Shown: one piece after another, positions 63,842 through 64,000 of the stretch
Layout: each line of letters opens with the position of its first letter
Numbering within the stretch: the first letter of the stretch is position 1
Assembly (NCBI GenBank): GCA_035308525.1
Contig: DATGGM010000022.1
Span: 1-64,000, forward strand
Length of the DNA: 64,000 nt
Source of the DNA: Bog-159 sp035308525
Lineage (GTDB): Bacteria > Acidobacteriota > Terriglobia > Bryobacterales > Bryobacteraceae
Reading direction: 5' to 3'
Program-made: the position numbers and the translations under genes
The notes under the pieces: generated by a model
Database searches by the model: none
Told to the model about the DNA's origin: nothing
Seen by the model: the letters and a program-made list of their open reading frames with translations, nothing else

Positions 63842-64000
63842 TCAGGCGGCTTCTGCTATCTGTACTACCATGGCTACATCCAGCGACGCCGCGCACCGTG
63901 GGCAACGTTGTCCTGGGGTAACTTTCGGCCGCTTTCCAATGATATCCACCACTGCCGGAACCGTGTGCGTGCAGATCGGGCAGAACGCCAGACCGCTGAC
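63842..64000 (-). CDS. zinc-ribbon protein, cut by window end
   Basis: The minus strand from 64000 to a TGA at 63844-63842 encodes 52 residues with no in-window start. CPICTHTV and CPRCAA form a zinc ribbon, in the pattern LAFCPICTHTV then GQRCPRCAASLDV. The front of the gene lies beyond the window. It is a neighbour of the other small zinc-ribbon gene on the same strand. The 68 nt between them show no other gene. Confidence 0.6.
   Translation of the reverse strand, partial: VSGLAFCPICTHTVPAVVDIIGKRPKVTPGQRCPRCAASLDVAMVVQIAEAA

Overview
The window is one GC-rich chromosomal stretch that looks like an acidobacterium of the Solibacter/Bryobacter type. The reasons are two Oar-like TonB receptors with an N-terminal carboxypeptidase-regulatory domain, two CRTAC1 (FG-GAP plus ASPIC/UnbV) proteins, many TPR proteins, multihaem cytochromes, a relic of an ADOP-type (MacB-like) permease, and a relic of the integrase type common in that group. 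This taxonomic call is an inference from gene content; there is no rRNA gene in the window.

Left part. At 1-430 is a frameshifted integrase relic. From 12320 down to 1173 there is a tightly packed minus-strand operon of 12 genes: ureF, ureD, ureA, ureB, ureC, ureG, a ureohydrolase that looks like the nickel-dependent guanidine hydrolase GdmH, a chelatase/DUF362 fusion, an exported metallo-beta-lactamase-fold protein, and a three-part ABC importer of the nitrate/taurine/guanidine class. Read together, it can import guanidine (or a related guanidino compound), split it to urea and ammonia, and hydrolyse the urea. Both hydrolases need nickel, ureE and hypAB are absent, and UreG has a histidine-rich tail.

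Middle part (12.5-40.7 kb). Two large TonB receptors flank a zone of exported redox proteins: a 7-CxxCH cytochrome fused to a parvulin domain and TPRs, a cytochrome c fused to a copper monooxygenase (PHM-like) domain and TPRs, a 5-CxxCH cytochrome fused to TPRs, two CRTAC1 proteins and three free TPR proteins. A membrane-bound winged-helix regulator is coupled to one of the TPR genes. Then come an exported glucan/debranching-type glycoside hydrolase and a periplasmic trehalase, convergent with each other.

Right part (40.9-64 kb). An HDOD-GAF signalling protein, small conserved genes, an exported methyltransferase, homoserine dehydrogenase, an S4-domain protein and an SDR precede a phospho-signalling operon (FHA, PP2C with a beta-helix tail, Ser/Thr kinase with a TPR-like tail). 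A short zone of broken genes follows (51.16-53.84 kb: FG-GAP fragment, AAA ATPase, a deleted partial copy of dnaB, HigB/HigA toxin-antitoxin pieces). It lies next to intact dnaB. Beyond that are tryptophanase, an MFS transporter whose 5' end overlaps tryptophanase head to head, a Dabb protein, an AraC regulator, a cupin, a glyoxalase-like protein, an ABC-F ATPase, an ornithine-cyclodeaminase-family enzyme, and two small zinc-ribbon proteins, the last cut by the window end.

A recurrent feature is a -10-like hexamer exactly 6 nt (sometimes 8) ahead of the start codon, which suggests that many of these genes give leaderless mRNAs. I saw no tRNA, rRNA, CRISPR array or intact insertion sequence.
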